DNA from: an uncultured Dehalococcoidia bacterium
GTDB taxonomy: Bacteria; Chloroflexota; Dehalococcoidia; Lucifugimonadales; UBA3495
Assembly (NCBI GenBank): GCA_951812535.1
Contig: CATOSK010000001.1
Coordinates: 1 to 64,000, forward strand
Direction: 5' to 3'
DNA length: 64,000 bases
Shown: positions 52,421-61,977 of the stretch, one piece after another
Layout of the letters: each line of letters opens with the position of its first letter
How positions within the stretch are numbered: the stretch's first letter is position 1
Position numbers and translations under genes: made by a program
The notes under the pieces: model-generated
Databases searched by the model: none
What the model saw: only the letters and a program-made list of their open reading frames with translations
What the model was told of the DNA's origin: nothing

Positions 52421-54100
52421 ATGGTCACGCCGTTGGTTCGCGACTCTATTTCTAAGCTCGTTTCCCAAGCCATTGAGCAGTCCCGCCGGGAAGGACTGGT
52501 GCAGTTGGAAACATCCCCCGAGGTCATGTTGGAACGGCCAGGCAATCCTGGGCATGGAGATTTTGCTACGAGCCTGCCTTTGCGCCTAGCCAGAGCGACC
52601 CGGATCAAGCCGCTGGAACTGGCGCAAATGCTGGTGGAAAGGATGCCCGCCAGCAACGAGGTCGCCAAAGTCGAGACGGCCCACCCGGGTTTCATCAATT
52701 TTTTCCTGGACCATGATTGGGTCCAGCGGCAGGTTGAAGTCATCCGTCGCGCCGGCCGGGAATTCGGCCGCCTGAACCTTGGCAAGGGCCGGAAAGTAAT
52801 GGTCGAGTTTGTCAGCGTAAACCCCACCGGTCCCGTTCATGTGGGGCATACGAGAGGAGCGGTCATGGGAAGCACATTGGCCGCGATACTCGATGCTGCC
52901 GGGTTTAACGTGACCCGCGAGTACTACGTCAACGACGCTGGCAATCAGATGGACCTGTTTTACCGCTCCGTCTATGTCCGATACCTTCAATCCATGGGTC
53001 GCGACGCCGAATTCCCCGCCAATGGCTATCAGGGGGACTACATCAGTGACTTGGGGCGTGAAATTGGGGAGTCAGCAGGAACCCGTTTCCTGGAGATTGA
53101 AGAATCGGAAGCGGTAGCAGAAATCGGCGACCTGGCTAGAGAAGAAATGGTTGCCATCATCAGACAGGACCTGGAAGGCATTGGGGTCGAGTTCGACAAC
53201 TGGTTCAGCGAGCGATCCCTGTACCGGAATGGAGAATACGACAAGGCAATGGACCTCCTCCGGTCCAGGAACTTTCTTTCCCAGCGGGATGACGCCCTCT
53301 GGTTCAATTCCAGCATGCTGGGCGAGGAGAAGGACAACGTAGTTGTCAGGTCTACCGGAGAGCCCACCTACTTCGCTTCGGATATTGCTTACCACTTCAA
53401 TAAATTCGTGGCCCGGGACTATGCCCAGGTCATTGATATCTGGGGCGCCGACCACCAAGGTCATGTTCCCCGCATGAAAGCGGCGGTTGAAGCCCTGGGG
53501 ATTGACCCGGATGCGCTCACGATCCTTATCTCCCAACTGGTAACGTTGAAACGGGGCGACGACACGGTCCGGGCTTCGAAGCGGACCGGGGATTTCGTGA
53601 CCCTCAGGGAACTGGTGGAGGAAGTCGGAGCAGACGCCTGCCGCTACTTCTTCCTGGCCCGCGCTCCATCGACTCAAATGGACTTCGACTTGGAACTGGC
53701 GAAGAAGGAGTCGTCAGAAAACCCGGTCTACTACGTTCAATATGCCCATGCCCGCATCGCAAGCATCCTGAACCTGGCCGCAGAGCGCGGGTTGGATTTC
53801 GATGAAGGGGATGTCTCGTTGCTGAACGACCCGAACGAGTTAAACCTGATCAGGACAATGCTCAGGTTTCCGGAACTGATTGACTTAATGGCCAAAAATC
53901 TGGAATCGCACCATCTTCCCCATTATGCGATGGAGTTGGCAACGGCGTTCCACTGGTTCTATGAAAATTGCCGGGTGGTTTCGAGCAACCCGGAGGACCT
54001 GCCATTAACGCTGGCGAGGCTCAAGTTGGCGGATGCGGCGAAGATTACTTTGCAGCGGGCCCTGGATCTCATGGGAATGAGCGCTCCCGAACGGATGTGA
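52421..54100 (+). CDS. argS: Arginyl-tRNA synthetase
   Basis: Class I synthetase of 559 residues. The HIGH motif appears as NPTGPVHVGHTRGAVMGS (~residue 130). YYVNDAGNQMD follows, the second class I element reads VRASKRTGDFVTL in place of a strict KMSKS, and the C-terminal anticodon-binding DALR domain ends YENCRVVSSNPEDLPLTLAR...ALDLMGMSAPERM. ATG 52421 fits the family start. It is followed by a 355-base spacer. Confidence 0.96.
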   Translation: MVTPLVRDSISKLVSQAIEQSRREGLVQLETSPEVMLERPGNPGHGDFATSLPLRLARATRIKPLELAQMLVERMPASNEVAKVETAHPGFINFFLDHDWVQRQVEVIRRAGREFGRLNLGKGRKVMVEFVSVNPTGPVHVGHTRGAVMGSTLAAILDAAGFNVTREYYVNDAGNQMDLFYRSVYVRYLQSMGRDAEFPANGYQGDYISDLGREIGESAGTRFLEIEESEAVAEIGDLAREEMVAIIRQDLEGIGVEFDNWFSERSLYRNGEYDKAMDLLRSRNFLSQRDDALWFNSSMLGEEKDNVVVRSTGEPTYFASDIAYHFNKFVARDYAQVIDIWGADHQGHVPRMKAAVEALGIDPDALTILISQLVTLKRGDDTVRASKRTGDFVTLRELVEEVGADACRYFFLARAPSTQMDFDLELAKKESSENPVYYVQYAHARIASILNLAAERGLDFDEGDVSLLNDPNELNLIRTMLRFPELIDLMAKNLESHHLPHYAMELATAFHWFYENCRVVSSNPEDLPLTLARLKLADAAKITLQRALDLMGMSAPERM

Positions 54101-54455
54101 TCCCGCGGGCCGTGTAGCCCCCGCGCTGGAGGAAGCCGGTTGCCACTGACGGGATTGTGAGTATTTCGTGTCAGAGAAGGAGAAAATCCCGGCAACTGAC
54201 TAAACTGTTTTGCTTGAAATGCGGCGTGACAACGGTTATCATACCAACGCTTTTCAATAGACTGTCCCAAGCGTTGTTGCACGCAATTTCCAGCCCCTGG
54301 CAAAATCCCGCAATCCTCCCTTTGTATTTCGAAACTGTTCGGTAGCGACGCTTTCCCGTTCCTGTCCACGGAGCGATACAACGCTAGCTTTGGCATCCCA
54401 TGTAGACAGGAACGATCTGAATCGTTTTATCAGGAGGGGAATCGCTAACGGATAG
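54101..54455. other. 355-base spacer between argS and the ABC operon
   Basis: AT-richer than its surroundings. No gene, clear terminator or known riboswitch is recognised. GACAACGGTTATCATACCAA (~54228) contains a possible -10; GAATCGTTTTATCAGGAGGG (~54419) supplies a Shine-Dalgarno-like AGGAGGG 25 bases before the next ATG, rather far. Confidence 0.4.
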
Positions 54456-56261
54456 ATGCGCATTTTAATCAGAATCACGGCGATGGCCGCTCGATACCGG
54501 GTCCGGCTGTTGGTCGCCTACATCACCTTCTTCGGAGCCATTGGGTTTTCCCTTCTAATCCCCTGGATATTCGGCAAGTCCATAGATCGGCTGGTTCTTT
54601 TCGCCGACGGGGAACTGGTTCCCCAAGCGCCCGGTTTCACGGTCTTGGCCCTGTTGGCAACCGCGCTGCTGCTTGCCAGCCTGGCCCGAGGCTTCTGCGA
54701 TTTCGGACGCACGTACACCACCGATTCCCTGTCGCAATTGGTGTCCTACGACTTTCGGAACGCCATCTACGATAAGCTACAGCACCTGAGTTTCTCCTAC
54801 CACGACCAGGAACACACCGGAAACCTGATGTCCAAGGCCACAGCGGACGTCGAGGCCATCCGGCGGTTCGTCAACATGGGCTTGGTGCGTTCCCTTGAGG
54901 TCTTGGTCCGAACCGTGGCGGTCACGACGATCCTGGTCTTCCTTAACTGGGAGCTGGCCCTGATCAGCCTGGTGTTTGTCCCCTTCCTCGTCCTGCGCTC
55001 CACCCTGGTCATCGGCAAGTTGCGGGCCATGTGGCTCCATGTGCAGGAAGTCAACGGGGAGTTGGTGACGGTCCTGCAGGAAAACCTGGTTGGCATCCAC
55101 GTGGTCAAGGCCTTCGCTTCGGAGGAGCACGAGAAGCGCAAGTACGACCGGAAGGCCCAGGAACTGCGCGGGGAATATTACGCTTCAGAACGGCTCCAGG
55201 GCGTCAACAGCGCCTGGATGACCCTGTATTTCACCTTCGCCCTTGGCCTGATTCTCTGGTACGGCGGATTGGAAGTAATTCGCGGCGACCTGACTGCCGG
55301 CGAAATGGCTATGTTCATGCTGTACCTGAACCAGCTTACTTTCCCGATCCGGGCATCGGCCCAGATAATCAACAGTTTCTCCCGCGCAATTTCGTCGGGG
55401 CGGCGAGTTTTTGATGTGCTCGACGTCGGTTCACCGGTACGCGAGAAGCCGGGAGCGCCCATCATGGCCCGTTCCGAAGGGTACGTCCGGTTTGAGGAAG
55501 TTTCCTTCTCCTACGACGACCGGATTCCTGCCTTGTCCGGCGTGAACATTGACGCACCTCCTCAGCAGGTCACCGCCATCCTGGGGGCTCCAGGAAGCGG
55601 TAAGAGCACCATCGTCAACCTTTTGCCCCGCTTCTATGACGTGAACGTGGGCAGGATTACCATCGACGGCGCAGACATCCGAGATTTCACGCTGGAATCC
55701 CTCCGCCGGAACATTGGAATTGTCCAGCAGGATGTCTTCCTGTTCAGCGCCACCATTCGGGACAATATCTCCTATGGCGTGGTCAACGCCTCGATGGACG
55801 ACGTGATCCAGGCGGCTAAGGTGGCCCAACTCCATGATCACATTGTCTCCCTCCCCGACGGTTACGATACCTGGGTGGGCGAGCGGGGGGCCACCCTGTC
55901 CGGCGGCCAGCGTCAACGGTTGTCCATCGCCCGGACGGTGCTGGTGGACCCCCCGATACTGATCCTTGACGACTCGACATCCAGCGTCGACGTGGAAACG
56001 GAGAGGTTGATCCACCGGGCGATGGTTGAGGTGATGAAGGGGCGCACGACCTTTGTTATTGCCCACCGTCTCAGTACCGTCCGAGAGGCAGACCAGATCC
56101 TTGTGCTCCAAGACGGCAAGATCGTGGAGCAGGGTACTCACGACGAACTGTCGGGCCAGGGAGGAATTTACCAGGACATCTACGAGTTGCAGTTGCGTCC
56201 CCAGCAGGAATTGCTGCTGGATGCCGCGGTTGGCAGTGGACGCGACGGAGGAGACGCCTGA
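54456..56261 (+). CDS. ABC exporter half-transporter with degenerate ATP site
   Basis: 601 residues: six membrane helices (residues ~1-300) followed by a nucleotide-binding domain. Walker A is GAPGSGKST, the signature TLSGGQRQR, and the Walker B end reads ILILDDSTSSVD, with Asp where the catalytic Glu is expected. This marks the degenerate site of heterodimeric exporters such as TM287/288 or LmrCD. It overlaps the next gene by one base (TGATG), so the two are translated together. Export of lipids or drugs is likely; the substrate is unknown. Confidence 0.93.
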   Translation: MRILIRITAMAARYRVRLLVAYITFFGAIGFSLLIPWIFGKSIDRLVLFADGELVPQAPGFTVLALLATALLLASLARGFCDFGRTYTTDSLSQLVSYDFRNAIYDKLQHLSFSYHDQEHTGNLMSKATADVEAIRRFVNMGLVRSLEVLVRTVAVTTILVFLNWELALISLVFVPFLVLRSTLVIGKLRAMWLHVQEVNGELVTVLQENLVGIHVVKAFASEEHEKRKYDRKAQELRGEYYASERLQGVNSAWMTLYFTFALGLILWYGGLEVIRGDLTAGEMAMFMLYLNQLTFPIRASAQIINSFSRAISSGRRVFDVLDVGSPVREKPGAPIMARSEGYVRFEEVSFSYDDRIPALSGVNIDAPPQQVTAILGAPGSGKSTIVNLLPRFYDVNVGRITIDGADIRDFTLESLRRNIGIVQQDVFLFSATIRDNISYGVVNASMDDVIQAAKVAQLHDHIVSLPDGYDTWVGERGATLSGGQRQRLSIARTVLVDPPILILDDSTSSVDVETERLIHRAMVEVMKGRTTFVIAHRLSTVREADQILVLQDGKIVEQGTHDELSGQGGIYQDIYELQLRPQQELLLDAAVGSGRDGGDA

Positions 56262-58216
56262 TGCGCGGTGGAGGCGGAGGCGGCGGTGGAATGATGGGCG
56301 GAATGCGCGGCTTGAACGCCGGCGGCATGAACGCTCCGAACACCGACAACCTCAGCGACGAAAACCGGCTGGGCAGCGTTTACAACAACAAGGTTGTGAT
56401 GCGCCTGTTCACCTACGTCCTCCCTTACAAGAAGCTGGCCCTGGCCACCCTGGCAGTAGTGCTAATCTACACGGCCGCCAATGTGTGCATCCCTCTCTTG
56501 ATCAAGATAGGCATTGACTGGGGAATCGGTGCGAACGGGGACCAGATTAACTGGCCTATCCTCCGGGATTGGGCCGCCCTAGACGACGCAACTTCCCGGA
56601 TTCACCTGGTTGGGGTCCTGTTCCTGATAGTTACGCTGGTGCACTTTGCGTCCAACTACCTCCAGTTCGTCTTCATGTCCAAGGTTGGGCAGAATGTTCT
56701 GTACAACATGCGGACTCAGATGTTCGATCATCTGCAGTCGCTTTCGCCCTCCTTCTACCACCGCACTCCAGTTGGAAGGATCATGTCGAGGAGCCAGAGC
56801 GATATTCTCCAGCTCCAGGAACTGTTCGAGATGCTGGTCGTGAGCCTGGCCGACATCTTCAGCCTGGTCGGCATTGTGCTGATCATGCTCTACGTCGACT
56901 GGAAGCTGGCCGTCATCAGCCTGAGCATCATTCCAGTCCTGTTCTTCATCCTGGGATACTGGCAACGGTTCGCGCGGCGGTCCTTCATGCGGATTCGCCG
57001 GGCTATCGCCATGGTCAACGGCGAGTACAACCAGAACATCACCGGCGTACGGGTGGTACAAAGCCTGAACCGGCAAGAGGAGAACCTCCGGCACTTCAAC
57101 GGTCTGAACCAGGAACACCTTGATGCGAACCTCCAGGCCAGCCGGTTTTCCGGAGGGCTCCAGCCCCTGGTGGAGTTACTCATCGGGATTGGGTTGGGGT
57201 TTGGCGTGATACTGGCCGGCGGGCTGATGGCCCAGGAACAGCAGATAGAATGGGGCGTTCTGGTGGCCTTCGCCTTGTGGATCCAGCGGTTCTTCGAGCC
57301 GGTCCGCCACCTGACCATGCAATACAGCCAGTTGCAGCGGGCGATGGCGGCGGGGGTTAGAATCTTCGAGTTGCTGGACCTGGAGCCAGAGGTAAAGGAC
57401 GCGGAGGACGCCAAGGAGATGCCCCCCATTCAGGGGGAGATCCGTTTCGAGAACGTTTATTTCCATTACGTTCCTGGGGTGGACGTGCTGCAGGATGTTA
57501 ACCTGGATATCAGAGCCGGAGAGAACGTTGCCGTAGTGGGTTCGACCGGGGCGGGCAAGAGCACCATGGTGACGTTGATTCACCGGTTCGCCGACGTGAC
57601 CCAGGGACGGATAACCGTGGACGGCTACGACCTGCGGGAGGTCAAGCGCCAGTCCCTGGTGGGACAGATGGCGATGGTCCTGCAGGAACCCTACCTGTTC
57701 TCGGGGACTATTGCGGACAACATCCGATACAGCATGGAGGATGCCAGCGACCAAGACGTGATCGCCGCGGCCCAAGCCGTGGGCGCTCACGAGTTCATCA
57801 TGTCGATGGAAAATGGCTACGACACCATCCTGGCCGAGCGCGGCGTCAACCTGAGCGTGGGACAGCGGCAGCTGTTGAGCTTCGCCAGGGCAATCGTAGG
57901 TGACCCCCGCATCCTGGTGCTGGACGAGGCCACAGCCAACATCGACACTCACACCGAGATCCTGATCCAAGAAGCGTTGAAGCGTGTGCTCCACAGCAGG
58001 ACGTCCATCGTGATTGCCCACCGGTTGTCCACCATCCGCAACGCGGACAAGATCGTCGTGCTGGACCACGGCCGGATTGTCGAGGTAGGACGCCACGAGG
58101 ACCTGTTGCTGCGGGACGGTGTTTACGCGCGCCTTCACGCCATCAACTACGGGTTGAACGCAAACGGTGCGTCACCAGCAGAGGAAGCTGAGACGGTCCC
58201 GGCGGATAACGACTAG
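56261..58216 (+). CDS. ABC exporter half-transporter, partner with catalytic Glu
   Basis: 651 residues. An unusual Gly/Met-rich N-terminal tail (residues ~1-25) precedes the membrane domain. In the nucleotide-binding domain Walker A is GSTGAGKST, the signature LSVGQRQLL (Val in place of Gly) and Walker B ILVLDEATANID with the catalytic Glu. Together with the upstream Asp-bearing partner this gives the typical asymmetric heterodimer. A strong hairpin follows the stop. Confidence 0.94.
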   Translation: MRGGGGGGGGMMGGMRGLNAGGMNAPNTDNLSDENRLGSVYNNKVVMRLFTYVLPYKKLALATLAVVLIYTAANVCIPLLIKIGIDWGIGANGDQINWPILRDWAALDDATSRIHLVGVLFLIVTLVHFASNYLQFVFMSKVGQNVLYNMRTQMFDHLQSLSPSFYHRTPVGRIMSRSQSDILQLQELFEMLVVSLADIFSLVGIVLIMLYVDWKLAVISLSIIPVLFFILGYWQRFARRSFMRIRRAIAMVNGEYNQNITGVRVVQSLNRQEENLRHFNGLNQEHLDANLQASRFSGGLQPLVELLIGIGLGFGVILAGGLMAQEQQIEWGVLVAFALWIQRFFEPVRHLTMQYSQLQRAMAAGVRIFELLDLEPEVKDAEDAKEMPPIQGEIRFENVYFHYVPGVDVLQDVNLDIRAGENVAVVGSTGAGKSTMVTLIHRFADVTQGRITVDGYDLREVKRQSLVGQMAMVLQEPYLFSGTIADNIRYSMEDASDQDVIAAAQAVGAHEFIMSMENGYDTILAERGVNLSVGQRQLLSFARAIVGDPRILVLDEATANIDTHTEILIQEALKRVLHSRTSIVIAHRLSTIRNADKIVVLDHGRIVEVGRHEDLLLRDGVYARLHAINYGLNANGASPAEEAETVPADND

Positions 58217-58247
58217 CGGTAAAACCCCGCAAGACCCGAAGAAAACC

Positions 58248-58276
58248 AAGGGGGATGAGTTAATCTCATCCCCCTT
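58248..58276. terminator. Bidirectional terminator after the ABC operon
   Basis: AAGGGGGATGAG and CTCATCCCCCTT form a perfect 12-bp stem with a 5-base loop, followed by TTTCC. Convergent ABC (+) and Rieske (-) genes end on either side. Confidence 0.85.
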
Positions 58277-58309
58277 TCCATTTGCGGTGAAAGGTGAAGA
58301 AGAGTGTCG

Positions 58310-58633
58310 TCAGGCGTAGTTGGGTTCGGGGGAGACCCAGACCTCGCCTTCGATTATTTCCACGCCATAGGTGTCGATATCGTCGTACTCCGAGGTAACG
58401 CATGTCCCGTCGGACAAATCGAAGCGGGCCTGGTGCCAAAGGCAGGTGACGACGCCATCCTTGACCGACCCTGTTTCCAGCGGATAGCCGCTGTGGGGGC
58501 AACGGTTGTGGACGGCGTTGACCTTGCCGTCGTGGTAGAAGACGGCGATGGAGTGGTCGCCCAATTTGACCGGAATGCACCGACGTACCCGGAGCTGGCG
58601 CATTGTGCAGACTTTGACGTATTCCTCGGCCAT
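58310..58633 (-). CDS. Rieske [2Fe-2S] ferredoxin-like protein
   Basis: 107 residues from ATG 58633 (GGAGAACAGG just upstream). The cluster motifs are CPHSGYPL (CxH) and CLWHQARFDL (CxxH), spaced 17 residues apart as in NirD/biphenyl-dioxygenase-type ferredoxins. It has no membrane segment and no oxygenase domain. It probably transfers electrons to an unidentified oxygenase or reductase. It lies downstream of an alpha/beta hydrolase on the same strand. Confidence 0.92.
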   Translation of the reverse strand: MAEEYVKVCTMRQLRVRRCIPVKLGDHSIAVFYHDGKVNAVHNRCPHSGYPLETGSVKDGVVTCLWHQARFDLSDGTCVTSEYDDIDTYGVEIIEGEVWVSPEPNYA

Positions 58634-58767
58634 CCTGTTCTCCTGGAGTGGGTGTCGGGAACCTGCGCGAGGCGGAATCGCGATGCTGAGTTGCCAGTCC
58701 ATATTACCGCAACCTACCCGGCGGGAAAAGGTTGGATGATTCTCCGGGGTGGGTGAGGCTCAGGCCC

Positions 58768-59664
58768 TTACATCCCTGACCGGATGAACTCGGAAATGAC
58801 GCGGGCGAGTTCGCCGGGCTTGTGGTAGCCGATGTCGTGCATTGTTTCCGGAATCCAATGGACCCGGACATCGGGGACCAGCTGCCCGGCGGCGGCGACC
58901 ATGACCTGCCTCATGCGGGAGTACTCGCTGCTGGCCTGCACGGGACGGGGTCCAGCCGGGATGATGAGGGTGGGACAGGACACCCGGGGAAGCACCGCAG
59001 AGGGAGGCTCGCTCCACATGGTTTCCAGCACCTGCGCGTGGTGATCGGGATGCAGGATGTCCCGTATCAGGCCGGCGTCATCCTCGTAGACCATGGTGAG
59101 GACGGTTTCTTCCAGGTCGTCTCCCCAGCAATCGGCCATCTGCTCCCGGAGCCGGTCCAGCCATTCGGTCCTGGTGCCGGAAACATCCCTGGGACGGAAC
59201 CGCTGCCGGAAGTTCTCCCAGGTGGGGTCGGGAAGGAGGTGTCCGTCCTGAAAGCCGCCGTCAATCATGACCAAGCGGCTGACCCGGTCGGGGAACCGGG
59301 CGGCCAGATTGGATGCGACATGGCCTCCCCAGGAATGACCAAGAACGACGGCCCGGTCGATGCCGAAGTGGTCCAGCAAACCAACGGCATCGCTGGCCAG
59401 GGTCTGCCAGTCGTAGCCGGAGGGGGCCTGGGTGGTGCGTCCGTGCCCGCGCTGGTCCGGGGCCAGAATACGAAACTGGCCAGAGAGCCCTTCAGCGAGA
59501 CGCCGATACCAGGATGAAGAGGAAGCGAGGCCGTGGAGGGCGAGAACGGGCAGAAGGCCGGAAGCTTCCGAAGGCGGAGACCAGGAAAGGTAGTGGACCT
59601 GGAGGCCGTTGATGGCGGCCCAACCGCCGATTGGAGCATCGTTGGCAGGAGGGGGTTGGGTCAA
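58768..59664 (-). CDS. Alpha/beta hydrolase
   Basis: 298 residues. VLALHGLASSSSWYRRLAEG carries the oxyanion region, GHSWGGHVASNLA the nucleophile Ser, and ETMHDIGYHKPGELARVISE a candidate catalytic His. GLQVHYLSW near the start is typical of epoxide hydrolase/haloalkane dehalogenase-like members. Substrate is unknown. It is followed by the Rieske gene about 130 bases on. Confidence 0.9.
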   Translation of the reverse strand: MTQPPPANDAPIGGWAAINGLQVHYLSWSPPSEASGLLPVLALHGLASSSSWYRRLAEGLSGQFRILAPDQRGHGRTTQAPSGYDWQTLASDAVGLLDHFGIDRAVVLGHSWGGHVASNLAARFPDRVSRLVMIDGGFQDGHLLPDPTWENFRQRFRPRDVSGTRTEWLDRLREQMADCWGDDLEETVLTMVYEDDAGLIRDILHPDHHAQVLETMWSEPPSAVLPRVSCPTLIIPAGPRPVQASSEYSRMRQVMVAAAGQLVPDVRVHWIPETMHDIGYHKPGELARVISEFIRSGM

Positions 59665-59989
59665 ATCGTGATTCCTTTCCGAAGCAAATTTCCCCTACCG
59701 GGCATCCGGGGTTTGGGCGGGCCGGGCGGAATTATACCATTCCGATACCGGCAAACTCGTCGCCGCAGGGGCTGCTGGGCGAGCAAGGTCTGCTCCGGGG
59801 CGGCACTCGCCAAAGGAGAATCTGTCGCATTCTGTTGCATTTAGTCGCATCGGATGGAGAGCTGATAATGTCCGATATTGACCGGCGATTCCCCTTCGTT
59901 CTCGATGTTTTGACGCATTTTGTTTTCCGGCTCAATGGCCGTCCCACAGGGAGCGTTTCAGGGCGGGCGGCTGCAATCAACAGCAGGTC

Positions 59990-60180
59990 AGAGATCCCCT
60001 AACAGAAAATCAGAAAGCGGATATTGTGGGACATTTGGGACGTTTCGTGCTCAGGATCCCCTGGACCGACGGGAAATTAGCGACATATTTGGGTCATTCT
60101 GGGACTGCTCCGGGACATGTCCGGGACGCGATTGAGACATTTTGGGACATTTGAACGTGGGCAAAGGGACATTTCGGTTT
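59990..60180 (+). repeat. Cluster of GGGACATTT-type direct repeats
   Basis: GGGACATTTGGGACG (~60026), GGGACATGTCCGGGAC (~60113), TTTTGGGACATTTG (~60140) and GGGACATTTCGG (~60166), plus weaker TTTGGGTCATTC (~60088) and TTCTGGGACTGC (~60097), occur in 150 bases. They sit in the ~1-kb gene-free spacer between the hydrolase and acyl-CoA dehydrogenase genes. Serial short repeats like these mark transposase-binding ends of Mu/IS21/Tn552-type elements or operator arrays. Confidence 0.55.
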
Positions 60181-60448
60181 TAAGGGTCGCGCCCTCCGTA
60201 GCCGGGGAGGGTAACTTGTCCGAGGCTCCTTGGGCGCTTGTTGGTTGAAAGTCCCGGCGTAGCCGGGTTGTAGTGAACAGGAAGGTCCAGCGGGATTCAA
60301 AGCTCAAGTCCTGGCAAAAGGAGATGACTCAATATCCGCCCGCACAAATTGTCTTCCCCACCAACGTTAATGTTCCGGCACCGGGGGTGTCAATGGCCAA
60401 CCGTCAGTGGGGGGTCTTGCGGGAGGTGTGGATTCCCGCCCCCGGCTA

Positions 60449-60561
60449 AGAAACTATCTCAAAACGTACATTCGGAGACTCGCGAAATGGGAACGACGGG
60501 GGTCTGGATTCCCGCCTGCGCGGGAATGACGGGAGGGTGGAAATCGGTATTGAGATGGTTT
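60449..60561. mobile_element. MITE, AGTAACTATCTCAAAAC family (copy 4, reversed)
   Basis: Starts AGAAACTATCTCAAAACG, contains GGTCTGGATTCCCGCCTGCG, and ends ATTGAGATGGTTTCC. It is nearly identical to the reverse complement of copy 2 (15459-15573). The remaining spacer 60562-60749 holds no gene. Confidence 0.8.
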
Positions 60562-60749
60562 CCAAGGATGAGTGCCCGGGAGGAAAATGGCAGGCAAATG
60601 CCGCGCGCCGCACAGGTTTGGCGCCGACGCGATCCGGGTACGGTCCGAAGGATTCGGGGGGATCGGCTCAGGCGCGCTTGGGTCTTCACTCGGGCTTATG
60701 GTGTAAGATGGCGGCGATGGAGCGGTATAGTCGCTGGAGGTAGGTTGCC

Positions 60750-61925
60750 GTGGATTTCGAACTCAGCCAGGACGACCGGCGGTTTCGCCAGGACCTCTTG
60801 ACGTTCATAGGCGGGGAGCGCACGGACTTCTGGGACCAGTGCGACCCAGGGACCGACGATGCGAGTTGGGAAGTGGCGAAGGATATGCGGGCCAAGCTGG
60901 CGGACCGGGGCTGGTTGACCATGCACTGGCCGGAGGAGTACGGCGGACAGGCGGCATCGCCGCTTAAGTCGACGATCTTCAACGAGGAGATGTCCTACCA
61001 CCGGGCCCCGGGCAGGGATGCCTTCGGGGTACGGATGATGGGGGCGACCCTGATGATCCACGGCTCGGAGGAGCAAAAATTGATGCATCTGCCGCCGGTG
61101 GCGCGGGGAGAAGTGCAGTGGTGCCAGGGGTACAGCGAGCCGGAGTCGGGGTCGGACCTGGCGTCCCTGAGCACGCGGGCGGTGCGGGACGGGGACGAGT
61201 TCGTCATCAATGGCGCCAAGATCTGGACGTCGATGGCCCACCGCGCCGACTGGATCATGCTGTTGGCCAGGACGGACCCGGACGCACCCAAGCACCGGGG
61301 CATCAGCTTCTTCCTGGTGGATATGAAGACGCCCGGGGTGGAGGTCCGTCCGATTGTCAACATGGCGGGGAAGCACGAGTTCAACCAGATAATGCTGGAC
61401 GACGTGAGGGTCCCGGCGACGAACATTGTCGGGGAAGAGAACCGGGGCTGGTACGTGGCGGTTACCCTGCTGGACTTCGAGCGGTCCGGGATTGATTACT
61501 CGGCCAGCGCGCGGCGCCTCCTGGATGAAACCCGGGCGTACGCCGGCGAACTCTCCCGCAGTGGCCGGCCGTTGATGTCGGAGCCCTGGGTGCGGAATGC
61601 GTTTGCCGACCGGTACATCGAGTGCGAAGTGGCCCGTTTGATCGCCTACAACGTGGCCTACATGCAGGGAGAGGGGTTGGTGCCCAACCGGGAAGCCTCG
61701 ATGAGCAAGGTGTTCGGCAGCGAAACGGTGCAGAGGTCGGCCAAGACCTGCATGGAGGTGCTGGGACTGTACAGCGTCCTTGACGGGGATCAGCCGCTTT
61801 CCCCGCTGGCCGGGCGGGTGCGTGACACGTGGGCCTTGAGTTTTTCCAGCACCATCGCGGCCGGGACGTCTGAAATCCAACGCAACATCATCGCCAGCCG
61901 GGGCCTGGGGCTGCCTCGAGGGTAG
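60750..61925 (+). CDS. Acyl-CoA dehydrogenase
   Basis: A FAD enzyme oxidising acyl-CoA in beta-oxidation-type pathways. The first signature reads QWCQGYSEPESGSDLASLST, the C-terminal one GTSEIQRNIIASRGLGLPRG. The catalytic base position is probably in the AGTSEIQ region or upstream Asp/Glu; the subfamily resembles ACADs acting on branched or cyclic substrates (391 residues). GTG 60750 is preceded by GGAGGTAGG. The + strand is strongly G-rich here. Confidence 0.93.
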   Translation: MDFELSQDDRRFRQDLLTFIGGERTDFWDQCDPGTDDASWEVAKDMRAKLADRGWLTMHWPEEYGGQAASPLKSTIFNEEMSYHRAPGRDAFGVRMMGATLMIHGSEEQKLMHLPPVARGEVQWCQGYSEPESGSDLASLSTRAVRDGDEFVINGAKIWTSMAHRADWIMLLARTDPDAPKHRGISFFLVDMKTPGVEVRPIVNMAGKHEFNQIMLDDVRVPATNIVGEENRGWYVAVTLLDFERSGIDYSASARRLLDETRAYAGELSRSGRPLMSEPWVRNAFADRYIECEVARLIAYNVAYMQGEGLVPNREASMSKVFGSETVQRSAKTCMEVLGLYSVLDGDQPLSPLAGRVRDTWALSFSSTIAAGTSEIQRNIIASRGLGLPRG

Positions 61926-61946
61926 GGCCACGGGGACGGCCTTGGG

Positions 61947-61974
61947 TCTAAGGCCCGCCGCTTTCGGGCCTAGA
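61947..61974 (+). terminator. Hairpin after the acyl-CoA dehydrogenase gene
   Basis: TCTAAGGCCCG pairs with CGGGCCTAGA apart from one bulged A. It lies 22 bases after the stop; no T run follows. Confidence 0.5.
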
Positions 61975-61977
61975 TTC

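Noticed and set aside
54101..54455. Possible riboswitch or T-box in the spacer before the ABC operon
   Set aside because: No conserved T-box (TGGNACCGCG), specifier stem or known aptamer core is visible.
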